Shown: positions 59,601-64,000 of the stretch, piece after piece | Layout: every line of letters starts with the position of its first letter | Position numbering within the stretch: position 1 is the first letter of the stretch | DNA from: Colius striatus | Taxonomy: Eukaryota > Chordata > Aves > Coliiformes > Coliidae | DNA: 64,000 bases | Assembly: GCF_028858725.1 (NCBI RefSeq) | Contig: NC_084769.1 | Location: 11,223,501 to 11,287,500, forward strand | Direction: 5' to 3' | Program-made: the position numbers and the translations under genes | Notes under the pieces: generated by a model | The model's database searches: none | Seen by the model: only the letters and a program-made list of their open reading frames with translations | Told to the model about the DNA's origin: nothing

Positions 59601-61276
59601 CTTGTGCCTCGTCTTGCCAGCACAGCAGTTTTGGGATGCTGCTGCTGCTGCTGCGTGTTGTTGGGCTGGAAGTAAGTGGGAGCAGCTGTGCTGCTGTTCA
59701 CAATGAGGAGAACAATAAAACAGTTACGGAAATGTTTTCACAATGCTAAAAAATGTGCCTTTCATTTCTGGGGAAGAAGATGGAAAGCCACAAGTGTTTT
59801 ACAGAACTGACAGTTCTCAGAGTTCAGCCTCGGCTGTGAAGAACTGGGAGAGGGGGGCAGGAGGGAAGAGCTTGGTCTTGAGATGATCTAAGTCCCTAGT
59901 CTTAGGTCTCAGAGACCGCACTGAGCTGGAAAAGGGGATGTGGGGTCTCCAAACCAGCCTGGGGTTTGAGGTTGCTGAAGTCTGGGGCTTCCATTTAGAT
60001 CCCTCTCTCAGCAAAGCATAAGGCAAACACTTGCCACCTCCACTCTGGTTCCAATGAGGTCCATGTGGTGTGAAGTTAAGTGCACTTTGAAGCCACTTCA
60101 CTTTTTTTTGAGGTGCGGGCAGTGTTGGCAGTGGCCTTCCCTCTGCAGGGCATCTCTGATGAAAGCGCTTTGGCAAAGGGGGAAGGTCAGGGGAAGGCTT
60201 TCCTCTCCTCCTCTTCATGTTTGCACAACCTGTGACTCAGCCCCGTCAGCACCTCCCTTGTGCTCCTCACTTTAGGAAGCTTCATCTCTGCCTCAGCGCT
60301 TTCCTGGGCGACCCTAACAAGCTTCTTTGTCTACTTCACTTCCCTTTGGCTCTGCTTTCTCCAGAATCATGGAGGCACAGCACTTTTTTGTGGGGAGAGG
60401 TCCTTTTCAAAAGTGTTTCTTTTGTGCCTGCTTCAACCTGACTTCCCTGCACAGCTCAGAGGACATCTTACATTCACCTCACGCTGGTCATTTTCTTCTG
60501 AACCTCTTCCTTCTCCTGCTCCACTTCCTTCTCTCTTTTGTGCAGGACTTCTTGGACTGCTCCTGGTTTGCTTTGAGGACATACCCAAGTAAGCGTGCAC
60601 AGGATCCCTCTTTCCATGAAACATCCTTTTGAGGTTTACTCTGCTCTTCTTTCCAGTTTTCTAGGAAAACACCCCTGGACTGTACACAGTCTGGGGCAGC
60701 GGCACTTTTTGTATGTTCCCCCTTAGTTCTTTCATGTAAGATGGAACGACCCTTTCCCATATCTTCAAAGAGAAATAGAGACTTACTCTATAGATTCCTT
60801 GCCAGATAGTGCACTACATAGCTTAAGAAGACCCAAAGTCATTACCTGCTTTCCTGTTAGCCTCCTAAGGGATGGCCTTGGAAAAGCTTATTCCCATCAC
60901 CTTCTCCTTTCGCAAGTGATCTGTCTGCTCTGCGGGGGAGGGGGAAAGGAAGAAAAGCCTGTGGTCTGGATTTTCTGTGCACTGGGAGTTTCCTTTTCAC
61001 AGCTCTCAACTCTTGTGTGTGTGCAGGTGACCAGACCTCCTTCCGAGTTCAGGTTCGGCAAGTGGAGGACTATCCCGTGGACCTCTACTACCTGATGGAT
61101 CTCTCCCTGTCCATGAACGACGACTTGGACAATATTCGCAACCTGGGGACCAAGCTGGCTGAAGAGATGCGAAAGCTCACGAGCAACTTCCGCCTCGGCT
61201 TTGGCTCTTTCGTGGACAAAAACATTTCTCCTTTCTCCTACACTGCACCAAGATACCAAAACAATCCCTGTATTGG
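44185..61276 (+). CDS. ITGB5: Integrin beta-5, 5' portion (exons 1-4); gene continues past the right edge
   Basis: Beta subunit of the alpha-V/beta-5 integrin, a vitronectin receptor at the plasma membrane. Four exons (109, 86, 205 and 250 nt) join in frame for 216 codons plus two bases. By residue: signal peptide about 1-36; PSI domain from about 37, beginning [18 protein letters not shown]; hybrid-domain start; then the beta-I domain with YLMDLSLSM. The MIDAS residues of DxSxS are D158, S160 and S162, with the ADMIDAS Asp pair at 165-166. The sequence resembles ITGB5 more than other beta subunits ([20 protein letters not shown] and the SITSRCD segment are characteristic). The remaining exons were looked for in 61277-64000 and not seen, so this copy is cut by the window, not broken. 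Confidence 0.95.
44294..48167 (+). other. ITGB5: ITGB5 intron 1
   Basis: CpG-rich for about 400 bases after exon 1, then ordinary sequence with the poly-C tract. No further exon was seen. Confidence 0.75.
45367..45391. repeat. C-rich homopolymer tract in ITGB5 intron 1
   Basis: It follows a run of T, then ttccccct and 17 consecutive C. On the other strand this is a G run able to form G-quadruplexes and likely to vary in length. Confidence 0.9.
48168..48253 (+). CDS. ITGB5: ITGB5 exon 2: PSI domain
   Basis: 86 bp, phase 1 in and 0 out, acceptor cttgctgcag, donor gtaggt. It carries five of the PSI cysteines (LC, SC, EEC, KC, WC) and ends CAWCSKE. Confidence 0.95.
50270..50425. repeat. AT-rich low-complexity region in ITGB5 intron 2
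   Basis: TATA and ATTA runs (atataatatatatac, tatatatatatgcgc) with no exon signals. Confidence 0.7.
50465..50898 (+). mobile_element. CR1 LINE, 5'-truncated, in ITGB5 intron 2
   Basis: Forward-strand CR1 3' part with the conserved gaggggggacctgatt, ggctgcccagggagggtgtgg and cctggacatgttcctgtgtg blocks. It ends ttattctgtgattctg. Confidence 0.92.
52984..53370 (-). mobile_element. CR1 LINE, 5'-truncated, in ITGB5 intron 2
   Basis: Begins with the reverse complement of the CR1 end (atagagtcatagaaccg) and continues through ggttggaaaagacctttaag, ctctgggcagcctgggacag and tcagtctcctccagacc. Confidence 0.9.
55697..55869. repeat. (CCTTTT)n hexanucleotide microsatellite
   Basis: About 28 near-perfect copies in ITGB5 intron 2. 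Pure pyrimidine on the + strand, with mirror symmetry. All six frames stay open across it, giving artefactual open frames. Confidence 0.97.
56288..56492 (+). CDS. ITGB5: ITGB5 exon 3: end of PSI and hybrid-domain start
   Basis: 205 bp, phase 0 in and 1 out, acceptor cactccccag, donor gtgagt. It begins [19 protein letters not shown], contains the NGC cysteine and the [19 protein letters not shown] strand, and ends VALDLRP. Confidence 0.95.
56493..61026 (+). other. ITGB5: ITGB5 intron 3
   Basis: No repeats or exons recognised apart from a short (GCT)n near 59638-59655. Confidence 0.75.
61027..61276 (+). CDS. ITGB5: ITGB5 exon 4: start of the beta-I (I-like) domain
   Basis: 250 bp, phase 1 in and 2 out, acceptor gtgtgtgcag, donor gtaagt. 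It contains [18 protein letters not shown] (MIDAS), the [13 protein letters not shown] helix and the [19 protein letters not shown] strand, and ends YQNNPCIG. The next exon should complete a Gly codon. Confidence 0.97.
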
Positions 61277-64000
61277 GTAAGTGGGAGGTGTGCCCTGAAG
61301 GGACAAGCCCTGTGTGTGCACGGAGCCTGGCTGAGGCAGTCTCTTCCTATTCTTGCTTTAAATAGTGAAGCGCACTTAAGCCCCAGCTTTTGGGAACGCT
61401 GATTAGCCACATTTATCCCTGTGATGCTCCAGAGCAGTTCAGGATAGGATAACTTGCAGTTTTCCAGTGGCTGCTGGGAGATCTCTGCATCTAGAGATGG
61501 GAAGCATGCAACTGGGAGCCTGAAGCTATCTTTAAGGGCCTGAAGTGGAGGCATAGGAGGTTTTTTAAAGGGCTTTAAGGAAAAGAAGCAAGAGCCAGAA
61601 GTTCCTGATTTCTGGTCCTAGCTCTGAGTCATAGTTTGGCCTTAAGTAAATCAATTTAGCTCTTTGTCTCCATCTTACAGATAAGGAGACCAAGGCAGCT
61701 TAAGTCCTTCCCAACAGAAGTGTTTGGGGGAAGTGAGATTTGTGTCGGCCTGTAGTACTGGTTAATGAGTTCTTGTAAAGTGGTTTGAAGATGTCAGGCG
61801 GTTGTGTTTAACATCTTTATTGCTGTGGAAGGAAAGCAAACCCGCAGTTGCAAAAGACACAAATGACGTGTGTTGCTTTGCAGTGATATCAGAACCTTCC
61901 TCCTTTGTGCTCTTTTTTTATCCCTTGTTAGTGTCTTTGCTGTAGAGTCTTTTTGTTTGCCCTTTATCCCACGGAGCTGGGACCAAATCCATTGAATCGG
62001 GGATTACACCAGAGTGAAATTGGGTGTAGTGAGAAGAGAGTGTCCAGGCTCAGATGGGTTTGGATGTTGACAGGAAAGGATGGACACAGCAGCAAGTACC
62101 CTCCTGGGAGAATTCCAGTGTCGACACATACCTTTGTGGTCCCTGTCTTCTCCTCATCCACCGTTGGGCTGCTTTCTGGTCATGTAAGGGCAGTAGGGGT
62201 AGCACTTTGAGCCATTTGTGGGTCCTTACACTGTAAGATCACCACATGAACGTATGCCAAGCTGTGTAGGACTGCATCCTTTAAGTTTTCCATATGAGAG
62301 GCAGATTAAAGAGAGCTTCCATCAGCTATGAGTTTCTAGGCCAGCTTTTGGCATTGACCAACCGTTTGGCATCTCATTGCCCATTACCTGTTGACCAGAC
62401 AAAACTAATCTGCATTCTCTTTTCACCAGTTCTGTCCAGAGAGGAAAGTCAAATGGATTTTAACATTGAAAACTTGTACTTTGGCCATGAAGCATAGTCA
62501 AAAGTGACCATACTGACTAAGCTGGAGAGATGACTCTGCCGCCATGGCACTGTCTACCATGCTCTTCATAGCTCTTTCCCCCTAAAATTTGGTATGGCCT
62601 CAGAGCCATGCCCTCAGACATCTCTATTGTCCTGGATCTCCATCACCTGCTCATGGGCTGAGGACAGGGGGAAAATCTCCAACTGGGAAAGTCTTGGAAA
62701 CTTTGTTTGGCTGGTGTGTGATTTAATTGAAGTGACATGGCTTTCATTGAGTGAAATAGAGTGAATTGTGCAGGAGGGGAGAGGTGGGAGAGGAGAAGAG
62801 GATGGAGCTGGACAACTCAGCAGCAGGGCATGCTTGAAACTGCCAATGCCCTTTCAAGGACACCCAGAGCTGTTGCCTTGGCTTTTCCCACCATGATCAG
62901 GCTATCTGCATGTCCTTTTGGTTTTATCCAGGTGGTTGCTTTTGGGTTTGTGGGTCACATTCAGCCAATCTTGTCTTGGGAAACCGTTTGGGAAGGACTG
63001 GTCAAGGTAGCTCATATGGTGGGCACTCATTTCCAGTTGCTATCTGTCTCCTCTTAATCCAAACCAGGGGTCCTGACTCCCTGTTGTATGGATTGGTTTG
63101 CAGCTATTTCTAGTATCAAAGCAGACTGTCCAGTGGCTTACTTGTGGCTAAGAAAAGGTGCAAGTAAACATGAGCTGTGCTGCGTATGTTTGGCCCCTAG
63201 TCCAAGCTCTCTCCTCCTCATCCTCACAGGGGTGGCTGTCCTGCAGGTCTACGTGCAGTGCAGCCCTGTTTTCATGTGGGATCTGGCTGGGATCCCTTGT
63301 GCCTCTTCCAACTCACCCAAGGTTGCTGCTCACGCCTGCTCCTGGCTCAGCATCCCGGCTGGGACCTCCCAGGGGGGAAGGATCTAGCCTCTTTCAGCCA
63401 TGGTGTCATTCAAGAGAGATAATATGAAGGAAACAAACACTGAATTAAGAAAGATAAAGAAAGCAGAGGGTTTGACAGAACACCTAATTGCCCATTTATC
63501 TGTGGCACGACTTGTGAAGGTTACAGCCTGAGATAACCCACCCTCAGTGCTGTGTGCTCTGACCCAGTCACTCAGATACCCATCCTGCTGCTGTCTGCAG
63601 CTTCTGCAGCAAGCCTGGAGTGTAAAACAAACAGAAAAAGCATTAAATTACACATCTTTTTGGGAGCTAGGATCCTATAGCATGTCAGTGTTTTCTCTCT
63701 GCACCAAGGCTCTAGCAAACCAAATGCTGAGATGTGTTGTGTGGATTAAGGGCTGTTTGCTGAGACCCTGCAGTGCAGGGGTTTCAGATACTGCAAACTC
63801 CTTGCCTTGGCCCTAGGTGCGAGTGGGATTGCAACTCTGAACATGGGGGCTGATGGCAAGGGATGGATGGCTGAGCCCAAGGCACTGGGACCTGCCCTGT
63901 GGTTAGATGTGTGCATAGCTGTGCGGGTGGAAATCCCTGCTCTGGGGTCTCTTGTGTGGGATTTCAGTTCCCAGCAGTGGTAAATCTTAAGTACTCCTTT
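61277..64000 (+). other. ITGB5: ITGB5 intron 4, incomplete
   Basis: Searched for the expected next integrin exon (a CVPSFGFRH-like segment); not found, so it must lie beyond 64000. Confidence 0.7.

Overview
This is vertebrate nuclear DNA, almost certainly from a bird. Genes are split into short exons with GT-AG introns, several truncated CR1 LINE copies carry the typical CR1 3' end (ATTCTATG-like octamers), interspersed repeat density is low, and introns are compact. No bacterial features, CRISPR arrays, rRNA, tRNA or viral genes were seen.

Two protein-coding genes lie head to tail on the + strand. The first (start codon 7993, stop codon ending 31667) is a complete transmembrane mucin that I identify as MUC13. 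It has a signal peptide, a Ser/Thr/Pro-rich segment, an EGF-like domain, a SEA domain, two more EGF-like modules, one transmembrane helix and a cytoplasmic tail of about 85 residues. Eighteen exons join in frame to give 518 codons plus stop. The second (start codon 44185, open at the right edge) is the 5' part of ITGB5, integrin beta-5: signal peptide, PSI domain, hybrid-domain start and the first part of the beta-I domain with its MIDAS motif. MUC13 followed by ITGB5 in the same orientation matches the vertebrate neighbourhood HEG1-MUC13-ITGB5, which supports both calls.

The most striking part is 11600-19821. Here the mucin domain of MUC13 is encoded by a tandem array of about 1-kb units, not by one long repetitive exon. 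Each unit carries one tiny phase 1-1 exon (seven of 57 bp, one of 48 bp) embedded in highly similar intron sequence. There is higher-order structure: a roughly 2.9-kb block is repeated almost unchanged. There is also an exon-less partial unit at the left edge, an enlarged unit, and a CR1 insertion that closes the right edge.

Layout: 1-7400 intergenic, perhaps including the 3' end of the upstream gene (HEG1 expected by synteny); 7400-7992 MUC13 promoter and 5' UTR with two perfect CRE palindromes; 7993-32715 MUC13 with its 3' UTR; 32716-43790 intergenic with an old LINE fossil and an unidentified inverted repeat pair; 43790-44680 a Z-DNA-prone GT tract and the ITGB5 CpG island; 44185-64000 ITGB5 exons 1-4 with large introns holding two CR1 copies, a 17-bp poly-C run and a long (CCTTTT)n microsatellite. 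MUC13 is a membrane glycoprotein of mucosal epithelia and ITGB5 pairs with integrin alpha-V. They are neighbours by conserved synteny, and nothing in the sequence suggests a shared pathway.
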